Shown here piece by piece: positions 8,324 to 15,960 of a DNA stretch of 48,434 nt; the first letter of the stretch is position 1; each line of letters opens with the position of its first letter. The position numbers and the translations under genes were made by a program. A model generated the notes under the pieces. That model was not told the DNA's origin, did not search any database, and saw nothing but the letters and a program-made list of their open reading frames with translations. The stretch is from JAQBZY01 sp038117205 (lineage in GTDB: Bacteria; Pseudomonadota; Alphaproteobacteria; Rhodospirillales; Casp-alpha2), in NCBI GenBank assembly GCA_038117205.1, contig JAYOFL010000022.1, positions 1-48,434 on the forward strand. The letters are read 5' to 3'.

Positions 8324-9840
8324 GACCTTCCCCTCCCCGCCGACAATTCGCGCGCCCGCGTCAACAGATCGGACGTGGCGCTGATGGTCCGCGCGTGCGC
8401 CTGTTCCATCCACTTGCGATGCGCCGCGAGCGCCTTGCCCAGCCCCTTGGCATGCGCCCGCGTCTCGTCGGGATGGACGCTGCCCTGCGTCGCCCGGCTG
8501 GTCAGGAAGGAGCGCGCATCGAGGACGTCGCGCAATTCCGCCGTCGTCATGTCGATGGCGGCGGAGGCCATTTTCTTGCCGGCCCGCGCCAGGTCCCGGG
8601 CATCGACGTCGGCCGGCGTGCGGCCGGCGGCGAGACTGTCCCTGACGAAGCGCCCGACGACGTGATGCGCTGCGCGGAACGACAGGTCGTAGCGACGCAC
8701 CAGTTCGTCCGCGAGATGGCTGGTCGTGCTCCAGAACGCGCCGGCGGCGTCGGCCATCCGTTTTTCGTTGATCTTGATCGTCGCGATGCTGGCTTCGGCG
8801 AGACGCAGCGCCTGGATCGTGGCGTCGCCCATGCCGGTCATCAGATCGTCCGCGAACGTGAAGTCCAAGTCCGTCGAGAAGACGCTGTGCTGGCACCCCA
8901 TCACGCTCGGCATCCATCCCGCCGATTGTCCGGCCAGCGCCTTGATGCGCTCCAAGGAATGCGGGTTCTTCTTCTGCGGCATGATGCTGGACGTGCCGGC
9001 GAGGCCGTCCTCCACCTCGACGTAGCCGAACTCCCAGGAATGCCAGACGAACAGGTCGTTGGCGAGGCGGCCGAGGTTGGACATGACGATGGAGACCGTC
9101 GCCACCACCTCTTCGATGTAATCCCGGGCGAAGCCGCCGGCGTCCGACGAATTGACGACGACCCCGTCGTGACCCAGCAATTCCGCCGTCCGTTTGCGGT
9201 CGACAGGCCATGACGTGCCGGCCATGGCGGCGCCGCCCAGGCTGGAGAGGTTGGCGCGCCGGTAAGTGTCGGCGAGACGCCCGAGATCGCGGTCGAAGGC
9301 CGCCGCGTAGCGCATCAGATGATGGCCGAAGGTGGCCGGCTGCGCGTGTTGCAGGTGCGTGTAGCCGGGCATCAAGGCGTCGGCATGCTCGTCGGCCTTG
9401 TCGAGCACCGCCTTCTGCACCTTGATCAGCTTGCACGACACGATGAGCAGCAAGTCGCGGAGATAGAGCCTTTCCGCCGCCGCGCTTTGATCGTTGCGGC
9501 TACGGCCGGTCTGCAATCGCCCGGCAATGTCCTCGCCGATGCGCTCGCCCAGGAAATGTTCCGTCTGCACTAGGAAGGAGCCGACGTTCGGCAGGTACGG
9601 GAACCCCTTGCCGTCGCTGTCGTACATTTCGACGAGACCACCCAGCAGCTTGGCGCCCCGCTCCGGCGTCAGGATTCCGGCTTCCGTCAACATCACCGCG
9701 TGCGCCAGATCGGTCAGCACGTATTCGCGGAAGCGGCGGATCAGGCGCGGCAGGTGCGGGATTTCCTCGCACTCCACCAGGACCTGCGTGCGCGGTCCGA
9801 GCCGCGCTTCTTCCAGAAATACGTCCTTCTTATTGCTCAA
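8320..9840 (-). CDS. argininosuccinate-lyase-type enzyme (fumarase/aspartase superfamily)
   Basis: A 506-residue protein, longer than ordinary ArgH (about 460). It carries the superfamily signature GTSSIMPQKKNPHS with the catalytic Ser, the PGYTHLQHAQP segment and TGRSRNDQ, the ArgH-type substrate loop. It lacks the usual ArgH N-terminal LWGGRF motif, and the Arg/Asp pattern after RNDQ is altered (SAAAERLYLRD). The superfamily eliminates fumarate from N-succinyl compounds. It sits between a degenerate ureohydrolase (4 bp upstream) and an M20 gene (overlapping), with no argG in sight, so a catabolic lyase acting on an N-succinyl or related adduct is likelier than arginine biosynthesis. EDDS lyase is a known catabolic relative of similar size. 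Substrate not determinable here. Confidence 0.85.
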   Translation of the reverse strand: MSNKKDVFLEEARLGPRTQVLVECEEIPHLPRLIRRFREYVLTDLAHAVMLTEAGILTPERGAKLLGGLVEMYDSDGKGFPYLPNVGSFLVQTEHFLGERIGEDIAGRLQTGRSRNDQSAAAERLYLRDLLLIVSCKLIKVQKAVLDKADEHADALMPGYTHLQHAQPATFGHHLMRYAAAFDRDLGRLADTYRRANLSSLGGAAMAGTSWPVDRKRTAELLGHDGVVVNSSDAGGFARDYIEEVVATVSIVMSNLGRLANDLFVWHSWEFGYVEVEDGLAGTSSIMPQKKNPHSLERIKALAGQSAGWMPSVMGCQHSVFSTDLDFTFADDLMTGMGDATIQALRLAEASIATIKINEKRMADAAGAFWSTTSHLADELVRRYDLSFRAAHHVVGRFVRDSLAAGRTPADVDARDLARAGKKMASAAIDMTTAELRDVLDARSFLTSRATQGSVHPDETRAHAKGLGKALAAHRKWMEQAHARTISATSDLLTRARELSAGRGRS

Positions 9841-9844
9841 ATCG

Positions 9845-10909
9845 TCAGTTCCTTTGATTGCGGCCGAACACGAGCCCGACCATCAGATAGGCGATGATGT
9901 AGACGATTAGCCGGTAGACGACGGCGGATCCCGGCGGAATGCAGATGAACGACATGCCGGTCAGGCCGCGCTTGCCGATCTCGTGTGCGACGCGGATCAC
10001 TTCGTAATCCGTCATGCCGATGGGCTCCGCGAGATCGCCCAGGATGTCGCCCTGCGCCGGCCCCGCACCGCCGATCACGTCCATGTCAAAGTGCACGTAC
10101 TGCGCCGCCGTGCCGTCGTAGGCATGGCGCAGTTCGTTGCAGAGCCCGTCGATGCCGAGTTCGGTGCGCACCTTCCACATCGGAATGAAGTGCGCGCCGC
10201 GTTCCAGGTAATAGCGGACGATCTCCTTCGCCTCGAGCATGCCGCGCTCGCCGATGTCGACAAGGTTCGGGATCGAGAAGTTGTCGTGGAATTCGTAGGT
10301 CTTGGCCTTCCAGTTGCCGCTGCCGGCGATGCGCGGGTCCTTGGTCAGCCAGTCGATGAGCTTGGCGTCCCAATGCGTATCCAGGCTGATCATGCCGACC
10401 TTGCCGGTCGTGCGTTCGGCGATCGGCTTGGCGATGGCGTAGGAACTGCACGGCGAATTCTGCCCGACGACGATGGGAATGGCGCCGGCGTCGAGCGCTG
10501 CGCCGACCTTCACCTCGACCGCCGCCTGCGCCTTGAGGATATTCTCCGCCGTCGGATTGAGGTTCGCTTCCTCGGGAATGTCGGCGTCCCCGAAATCGAC
10601 CACCTTCAGATGCTCGAAGATGTCGAGATCGAAGTCCTGCACGTAGCCGGACGGATAACGGATCGATTGCTGACGGACGCGCTTCGGCGCCAGTTTCCAT
10701 TCCGACTTGTCGACGCCGGCATACTTTCCCTTGGCGCCCGCGACATAGGGCGCGCCGATGATCACCACGTCGGCGCCCTTCAGATCGGCGTCGGTCTTCG
10801 CGTGCGGCACACCCATGAAGGTCGGCATGTCGTCGGCCAGCATGGGGAAGTCGCGGTCCTTCACCCGGTAATGACTTTTGATCTCTTCCCACGTCGTTGT
10901 GTACGCCAT
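9845..10909 (-). CDS. ureohydrolase (arginase/agmatinase) family protein, degenerate, with C-terminal hydrophobic tail
   Basis: A 354-residue protein starting MAYTTTWEEI, with the ATG sharing a base with the upstream stop (TGATG). Ureohydrolase landmarks are partly kept: SLDTHWDAK (Asp177, His179, Asp181) and VHFDMDVIG (Asp275, Asp277). The GGDHS motif reads GQNSP, so the first Mn-ligand His is Asn151, and the usual Glu near the C-terminus is replaced by an FICIPPGS segment. Residues about 331-348 are strongly hydrophobic (YRLIVYIIAYLMVGLVF) and look like a membrane anchor, followed by a short basic end. Family enzymes release urea from guanidino compounds, or act on formimino/amidino groups. 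Whether this protein is catalytic is open. A different substrate or metal arrangement is plausible. Confidence 0.75.
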   Translation of the reverse strand: MAYTTTWEEIKSHYRVKDRDFPMLADDMPTFMGVPHAKTDADLKGADVVIIGAPYVAGAKGKYAGVDKSEWKLAPKRVRQQSIRYPSGYVQDFDLDIFEHLKVVDFGDADIPEEANLNPTAENILKAQAAVEVKVGAALDAGAIPIVVGQNSPCSSYAIAKPIAERTTGKVGMISLDTHWDAKLIDWLTKDPRIAGSGNWKAKTYEFHDNFSIPNLVDIGERGMLEAKEIVRYYLERGAHFIPMWKVRTELGIDGLCNELRHAYDGTAAQYVHFDMDVIGGAGPAQGDILGDLAEPIGMTDYEVIRVAHEIGKRGLTGMSFICIPPGSAVVYRLIVYIIAYLMVGLVFGRNQRN

Positions 10910-12123
10910 CACGCCGCTCCCACCACGTCGAGAATCAACTGCCGGTAGATTTTCGCGGCCCGGACGACGTCGTCGATATCGACGGACTCGTCGGCCATGC
11001 CGGAATTCGTGAAGAACGGATCCGCGTTCTTCTCGGTCCGCCGGTACGGTCCGTACATGGCCGTCGGGATACCGGCGTCGAACAGGAAATGCGCGTCCTC
11101 GAAACCGGCGGTGGCGCCGATGGCGGCTTCCTCGCCGGTGATCGCGGCATGTGCCTTTCGGCAGGCTTGAACGATCGGCGCCTCCAGGTCGATTTCGCCA
11201 GGCGTCACGTGCATGACGCGGCGCACCTCGAACGACCATTGATCCTTGTCGGCGGCGCGGAGCCGCTCGCACAGATCGACGACCTCCTGCTGCACCGCGT
11301 CCACGTCCTCGCCCGGCACCATGCGGCGGTCGATTTCCAGAACGGCCTTGTCGGCGACCAGATTGAACTTGGTGCCGCCGTTCAGCCGGCCGATGTTGAT
11401 GGTCGGCGCCGGCAACAGCGGATGCGTGCGGTCCTGCAGCGACGGCAGCAATTCGTCCTCGATGGCGGCGATGATCCGGGCCGCCTTGGTGACGGCGTTG
11501 ACGCCGAGCCACGGACGCCCGCCGTGCGCCGATTTTCCTTTGATTTCAATCTCCAGCCAGAGCGCGCCGCGGTGCGCGACGCGCACGACGTCGCCGGTCG
11601 GCTCGCACACCACCGCCATGTCGGCGTCGGCCAATCCCTGCTCGACGACGAAGCCGGTACCGAGATGCCCGCCGCATACCTCGTCGGCGACGGCGGTGAC
11701 GACGATGTCGCCCTTCAGCCGCACGCCTTCATCGGCGAGCATCTCGAGCGCGATGACCATGGCGGTCAGTCCCGCCTTCATGTCCATCGCGCCCTGGCCG
11801 TAGAGCAGCGTACCCTCGACGACGGCGCCGAACGGATCGCGCGTCCAATGCGTGCCCGGCGGCTGAACGTCCATGTGTCCATTGAAGAGCAGCGTCGGGC
11901 CGGTGCCCGCGCCCTTGAGCCTGCCGATGACGCTCGGCCGTCCCGGCCGCGCCTCGACGGTCCTGGTCTCGAAGCCCAGCCTCTGCAGACGCGCCGCCAT
12001 CACCTTCGCGACCGGCCCCTCGCCGCCCGGCGGATTGACGCTCGGCAGACGCACCAACTCGGTGAGCAATGCCGCGGCGGCGGCGTACTCCGTGCCCTGG
12101 CCGACGACGCTGGCCTGGGACAT
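10909..12123 (-). CDS. M20 family hydrolase (ArgE/DapE-like), first gene of leftward operon
   Basis: A 404-residue protein. The start at 12123 is preceded by GGGGAGGAAGGAGA, a strong ribosome site. M20 elements: SVNPPGGEGP, LFNGHMDVQP (His83), YGQGAMDMKAG (bridging Asp114), VCEPTGD ligand and AGFEDAHFLFDAGIP (final His). The DEE motif reads ADEVCGG, so the general-base Glu148 is kept but the adjacent ligand Glu is Val149. A dimerisation lid is evident in the middle (LWLEIEIKGKSAHGG). Members deacylate acetylornithine, succinyl-diaminopimelate or carbamoyl/acyl amino acids. As the first gene, divergent from a LysR regulator, it is probably the best-expressed member of the operon. Specificity is unknown. 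Confidence 0.85.
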   Translation of the reverse strand: MSQASVVGQGTEYAAAAALLTELVRLPSVNPPGGEGPVAKVMAARLQRLGFETRTVEARPGRPSVIGRLKGAGTGPTLLFNGHMDVQPPGTHWTRDPFGAVVEGTLLYGQGAMDMKAGLTAMVIALEMLADEGVRLKGDIVVTAVADEVCGGHLGTGFVVEQGLADADMAVVCEPTGDVVRVAHRGALWLEIEIKGKSAHGGRPWLGVNAVTKAARIIAAIEDELLPSLQDRTHPLLPAPTINIGRLNGGTKFNLVADKAVLEIDRRMVPGEDVDAVQQEVVDLCERLRAADKDQWSFEVRRVMHVTPGEIDLEAPIVQACRKAHAAITGEEAAIGATAGFEDAHFLFDAGIPTAMYGPYRRTEKNADPFFTNSGMADESVDIDDVVRAAKIYRQLILDVVGAA

Positions 12124-12228
12124 TCTCCTTCCTCCCCATACTCGTTATGGATGTGCTGCCTCTGCGGCGGGCGGCGGCCTTCGCGGGTCGCCGGACTCGT
12201 TCGACGAAGCGACACCATTCCGACGGCG

Positions 12229-12256
12229 TTGGATTTCATCAAAATCGGGATACAAT
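12229..12256 (+). promoter_or_regulatory. candidate sigma-70 promoter of the LysR gene
   Basis: TTGGAT (12229-12234) and TACAAT (12251-12256) are separated by 16 bp and lie about 55 bp before the LysR start codon. They sit in the only AT-rich part of the 187-bp divergent spacer. LysR proteins usually bind such spacers and control both directions, but no clear operator dyad was identified. The promoter of the leftward operon must also lie in 12124-12310. Confidence 0.5.
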
Positions 12257-12310
12257 GTCGAATTAAGATTTCTGGCCCACGTATTCATAGAGATTATAGG
12301 CAGGCGTGCG

Positions 12311-13222
12311 ATGAACTTGCGGCAGTTGGAAGTCTTTCAGGCCGTCATGTACGGCGGCACGACGAAGAACGCGGCGCGGCTGCTGCGGATTTCACAGCCC
12401 GCCGTCAGCAACATGGTCAAGCAGTTCGAGGATCAGCTCGGCTTTCCGCTGTTCGACCGGATCGGCGGACGGCTGCACCCGACGCTCGAGGCGAAGGTGC
12501 TGTCGAAGAACCTCGAACGCGTGTTCGCCAGCGTCGACGCGGTCGACAACCTCGTCAACGATCTCAGGGATTCCCAGGTCGGCACGCTCAAGATCCTGGC
12601 CAGCCCCAGCATCGGACAATCTGTCCTGCCACCGGCCATCGCCGCCTTCGTGAAGGACCGGCCCGAGGTCAAGATCGGCTTCGACACGCCGCCGAACGAG
12701 ACCATCGTGACGCATCTCGACAGCCATCAGGCGGATTTCGGGCTCACCATCACCGCCGTCGACCACCCGGCGCTGGAAAGCCGGCTGCTTCGCGAAGGCC
12801 GGCTCGTCTGCGCCATGCCGAAGGACCATCCGCTCGCCCGCAAGAAATCCATCCAGCCGAAGGATTTCGCGGATACGACTTTCATTTCCTATCCCCGCTT
12901 CTCGCCCATCGGCATCATCATCGACGACGCCTTTCGCGAACACGGCGAAGTTCAGCACGCGGATATCGAGGTGCGGTACTGCTTTTCCGCCTGCACGCTG
13001 GTCAACGCGGGCGTCGGCGTCGCCATCGTCGACGAGTTCGCGCTATACGGAAACAGCATGCCGAACATCGTCATCCGGCCCTTCCGCAGCAAGCTGCGCG
13101 TGGCCGTAATGCTTTCATATGCAAAGGCGAATCCGCTTTCGCGGCTCGCCAAGATATTCATCGACGAATACCTGTGGCGGAACGCCGACGCCATGTCGCT
13201 GCCGGGCGCCCGACGCCTATAA
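12311..13222 (+). CDS. LysR family transcriptional regulator
   Basis: A 303-residue regulator with an N-terminal winged helix-turn-helix (MNLRQLEVFQAVMYGGTTKN, then AARLLRISQPAVSNMVKQFE, residues 1-60) and a periplasmic-binding-protein-like co-inducer domain from about residue 90. The start is chosen at the ATG where LysR homology begins; a longer open frame upstream is a shadow of the divergent M20 gene. Its position back to back with the nine-gene hydrolase operon, and upstream of the ABC importer, suggests it controls one or both in response to a pathway metabolite. LysR proteins are commonly activators that bind T-N11-A sites. That is family knowledge and not shown here. Confidence 0.9.
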   Translation: MNLRQLEVFQAVMYGGTTKNAARLLRISQPAVSNMVKQFEDQLGFPLFDRIGGRLHPTLEAKVLSKNLERVFASVDAVDNLVNDLRDSQVGTLKILASPSIGQSVLPPAIAAFVKDRPEVKIGFDTPPNETIVTHLDSHQADFGLTITAVDHPALESRLLREGRLVCAMPKDHPLARKKSIQPKDFADTTFISYPRFSPIGIIIDDAFREHGEVQHADIEVRYCFSACTLVNAGVGVAIVDEFALYGNSMPNIVIRPFRSKLRVAVMLSYAKANPLSRLAKIFIDEYLWRNADAMSLPGARRL

Positions 13223-13409
13223 GCAACCATTATACGTATCTAAAAATAATTAATTCGACGCTATTTGTAATTTCACTCATTATGCTTTCGCAGGTGCGAT
13301 GGCCCTACTCGCCACCCGCGAGAACCGGCCATTGAAATAAGCCCGGCTGCGCGGCCAACGGTCTCCTTTCGGCTTCGACAAGCGGGGCGCCCAGACAAGG
13401 AGGCTGACC

Positions 13410-14921
13410 ATGTTCAATCGTCTATCGCTTATCGTCGCCGCGTTGGCGCTCTTCATGAGCGCACATCCGGCCGACGCACAGAAGAAGGGCGGCGTTCTCA
13501 AGTTCGCCACGCCCAGCGTGCGTCCGGGCCTCGACCCGGCGCGGACCTCGACCGGCGACGGGTACATGCTGACGGCGATGATCTTCAGCAACCTGACCCG
13601 GATCGACCACGAACTAAACCCGCAACCGCAGCTCGCGTCGAACTGGGAAGCCAATGCCGACAGCACCGAATGGACCTTCCATCTGGTGAAGAACGCGAAA
13701 TTCCACAACGGCCGCGCTGTCACCTCCGATGACGTGAAGTACAGCATCGACCGCATCCTCGACCCGAAGACGGCGTCGAAGGGCGCCAAGGCGATGGGCC
13801 CAATCAAGGAAGTCGTCGCCAAGGACCCTCACACGGTCGTGATCAAGCTCGACGGTCCCTACGCCGATTTGCCCTTGCAGTTGGGCAACACGTTCGGGCG
13901 CATCATTGCCAAGGAAAACGTCGAGGACATCTCGTCCAAGCCGATCGGCAGCGGACCGTTCATCCTCAAGGAATACACGCCGGGCAACCGCGCTATCCTG
14001 GTGAAGAACCCGAACTACTTCGAAAAGGGCATTCCGGTCCTGGACGAAGTGCATCAGGTCTACATCAAGGAATACGCGGCGCAGGTTTCGGCGCTGAAGA
14101 CCGGCGAAATCGACATCATGTACTTCGCGCCGGTGGAACTGATGCCGGAGCTCAAGGCCGACAAGAACATCAACGTGTTGCAGACGGCGGCGCCGTCCTT
14201 CCAGCCGATCGTCATGTTCGCGCAGAACAAGCCGTTCAACGACGTCCGCGTCCGTCAGGCGCTGCGTCTGGCGCTCGACCGCGAGGCGATGATGGAAGCG
14301 GCGACGGGTGGTCTGGGCGCGCTCGGCAACGACTCGCCGGTCGGCCCCGCCAACCCCTACTACAACAAGAACCTGCCCCAGCGTAAGCGCGACGTGCCGA
14401 TGGCAAAGAAGCTGCTTGCCGAGGCTGGCTATCCGAACGGCATGGAGATCACCTTCTACACGTCGACGGAACGTCCGGGCCTGGAGCCCGCCGCCGTCGT
14501 CGCGCAGCAGTCCCTCGCCGAAGCCGGCTTCCGCGTGAAGATCGAGAGCATCGAGATCGCGCGCCTCTACAAGGACATCCTGCCGGTGCCGCGTGATTTC
14601 GCGATCGCGCACAACAACTGGTTCGGCCGTCCGACCATCGACGAGTCGCTCTCGCCATACTACTACACGAAGAGCAACTGGAACTATTCGCAGATCTCGG
14701 ATCCGAAACTCGACAAGCTCCTCGACGAGGCGAAGTCACTCGCCGACACGGCGAAGCGCCGCGTCCTCTACGATCAGATCCAGAAGATCCTCTACGACGA
14801 AGGCACGGAAGTGATTCCGTACTTCAAGAACTACGTGTCGGCCGTCCGCAAGGAGGTTCAGAACTATAAACTGATCCCCGTGCAGTACGTCGACCTCCGC
14901 GAAACCTGGGTGAAGCGGTAA
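13410..14921 (+). CDS. ABC transporter periplasmic binding protein, family 5 (peptide/opine/nickel)
   Basis: A 503-residue protein with a Sec signal peptide (MFNRLSLIVAALALFMSAHP, cleavage likely after ADA, near residue 24). The mature part has SBP_bac_5 features: GLDPARTSTGDGYMLTAMIF, an LASNWEANADSTEWTFHL element, FHNGRAVTSDDVKYSIDRIL and the FNDVRVRQALRLALDRE segment. A strong AAGGAGG lies 9 bp before the ATG. It delivers peptides or similar amides to the permeases encoded downstream. The 187 bp upstream start AT-rich (about 13223-13285), where a promoter is expected but could not be pinned down. The binding pocket cannot be read from sequence, so the ligand is unknown; the context suggests short peptides or ureido/hydantoin-type amides. 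Confidence 0.93.
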   Translation: MFNRLSLIVAALALFMSAHPADAQKKGGVLKFATPSVRPGLDPARTSTGDGYMLTAMIFSNLTRIDHELNPQPQLASNWEANADSTEWTFHLVKNAKFHNGRAVTSDDVKYSIDRILDPKTASKGAKAMGPIKEVVAKDPHTVVIKLDGPYADLPLQLGNTFGRIIAKENVEDISSKPIGSGPFILKEYTPGNRAILVKNPNYFEKGIPVLDEVHQVYIKEYAAQVSALKTGEIDIMYFAPVELMPELKADKNINVLQTAAPSFQPIVMFAQNKPFNDVRVRQALRLALDREAMMEAATGGLGALGNDSPVGPANPYYNKNLPQRKRDVPMAKKLLAEAGYPNGMEITFYTSTERPGLEPAAVVAQQSLAEAGFRVKIESIEIARLYKDILPVPRDFAIAHNNWFGRPTIDESLSPYYYTKSNWNYSQISDPKLDKLLDEAKSLADTAKRRVLYDQIQKILYDEGTEVIPYFKNYVSAVRKEVQNYKLIPVQYVDLRETWVKR

Positions 14922-14940
14922 TCTTCTCCCTGCCGACCGT

Positions 14941-14969
14941 CGAACCGGCGCCCACCGGGCGCCGGTTCG
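14941..14969 (+). repeat. intercistronic perfect hairpin between binding-protein and permease genes
   Basis: CGAACCGGCGCCC (14941-14953) and GGGCGCCGGTTCG (14957-14969) form a 13-bp perfect stem with a 3-nt ACC loop. It lies 20 bp after the binding-protein stop and 26 bp before the permease start. No U-run follows directly, so it is more likely an mRNA-stabilising or attenuating hairpin that keeps binding-protein mRNA in excess over the membrane components, as known for other ABC operons. Confidence 0.75.
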
Positions 14970-14994
14970 GGGGCGGCACTTTTGGGATGCGCGG

Positions 14995-15945
14995 ATGCTG
15001 AAATACCTTATCCGTAGATGCTGGCTATTGGCACTGACGCTGCTCGGTATCTCGGCGCTCATCTTCCTCATTCTGCAGATTCTGCCCGGCGACGCCGCGG
15101 ACCAGATACTCGGGGCGTGGTCGAGCACGACCGGCGGCGAGCATGAGCATCTCCGCAAACTTCTCGGCCTCGATCTTCCCTGGTATCAACAGTACTTCAG
15201 CTGGCTCTGGAAGATTCTGCAAGGCGACATGGGCCGCAGCCTCTCCATGGATGCGCCGGTGGCGCCGATCCTGCTGGAGCGGCTCGGATTTTCCCTCCGG
15301 CTGGCCATCCCGGCCCTCATTCTTTCCGTCGTGATCAGCCTGGCGCTCGGCGTCATCGCGGCGATCCGCCCGAACGGCGTCGTCGACACCCTGATCACCG
15401 TATTGACGCTGACCGGCGTCTCGGTCCCGGCCTTCATCATGGGATCCATCTTCATCCTCGTCTTCGCCGCCTGGCTCGGCTGGTTCCCGTCCACCAGTTC
15501 GCTGTCAACCGGCTCCGGCTTTTTCCACTGGGCCTACGTGCTGGCCTTGCCCATCGCCGTGCTGACGATCGAATCGCTGGCGCACCTCACGCGGATCACG
15601 CGGAGTTCCATGATCGAGGTCCTCAAGACGCCCTATGTCAGGACCGCCAAACTCAAGGGCCTGCCGCGCGAGAAGGTGCTGTTCAAGCACGCGCTCCGCA
15701 ACGCTATGCTGCCCACCGTCACCGTCATCGCCTTCAACATCGGCTGGATGCTCGGCGGCGTCGTCCTGGTCGAGCAGGTGTTCAGCTATCCCGGCCTCGG
15801 CAGTCTGGTCCTGTTCGCGATCCAACAGCGCGACCTGCCGCTGCTGCAGTCCAGCATGTTCTTCGTCGCCGGCGGCTACTGCGTCGCCAACGTCCTTGCC
15901 GATATCACGTATGCGCTGCTCGACCCGCGCATCCGGTATTCCTGA
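14995..15945 (+). CDS. ABC transporter permease, DppB type
   Basis: A 316-residue inner-membrane protein with an N-terminal helix (RCWLLALTLLGISALIFLIL), a large periplasmic loop and five further hydrophobic segments. The EAA-type cytoplasmic loop is seen at MIEVLKTPYVRTAKLKGLPR, ahead of the HALRNAMLPTVTVIAF segment typical of DppB/OppB permeases. It forms the transmembrane channel with the DppC-type protein encoded 15 bp downstream. The gap to the binding-protein gene contains a strong hairpin, consistent with lower expression of this component. Confidence 0.93.
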   Translation: MLKYLIRRCWLLALTLLGISALIFLILQILPGDAADQILGAWSSTTGGEHEHLRKLLGLDLPWYQQYFSWLWKILQGDMGRSLSMDAPVAPILLERLGFSLRLAIPALILSVVISLALGVIAAIRPNGVVDTLITVLTLTGVSVPAFIMGSIFILVFAAWLGWFPSTSSLSTGSGFFHWAYVLALPIAVLTIESLAHLTRITRSSMIEVLKTPYVRTAKLKGLPREKVLFKHALRNAMLPTVTVIAFNIGWMLGGVVLVEQVFSYPGLGSLVLFAIQQRDLPLLQSSMFFVAGGYCVANVLADITYALLDPRIRYS

Positions 15946-15960
15946 CGGGAGCGGCCGCCG

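Noticed and set aside
8324..9436. N-terminal extension of the M20 gene ending at 7100
   Set aside because: This stretch is in the shadow of the ArgH-type lyase; M20 homology begins at 8323, where an ATG overlaps the lyase stop.
13223..13409. Promoter for the ABC importer operon
   Set aside because: The region is AT-rich at its left end, but no -35/-10 pair with acceptable spacing stood out.
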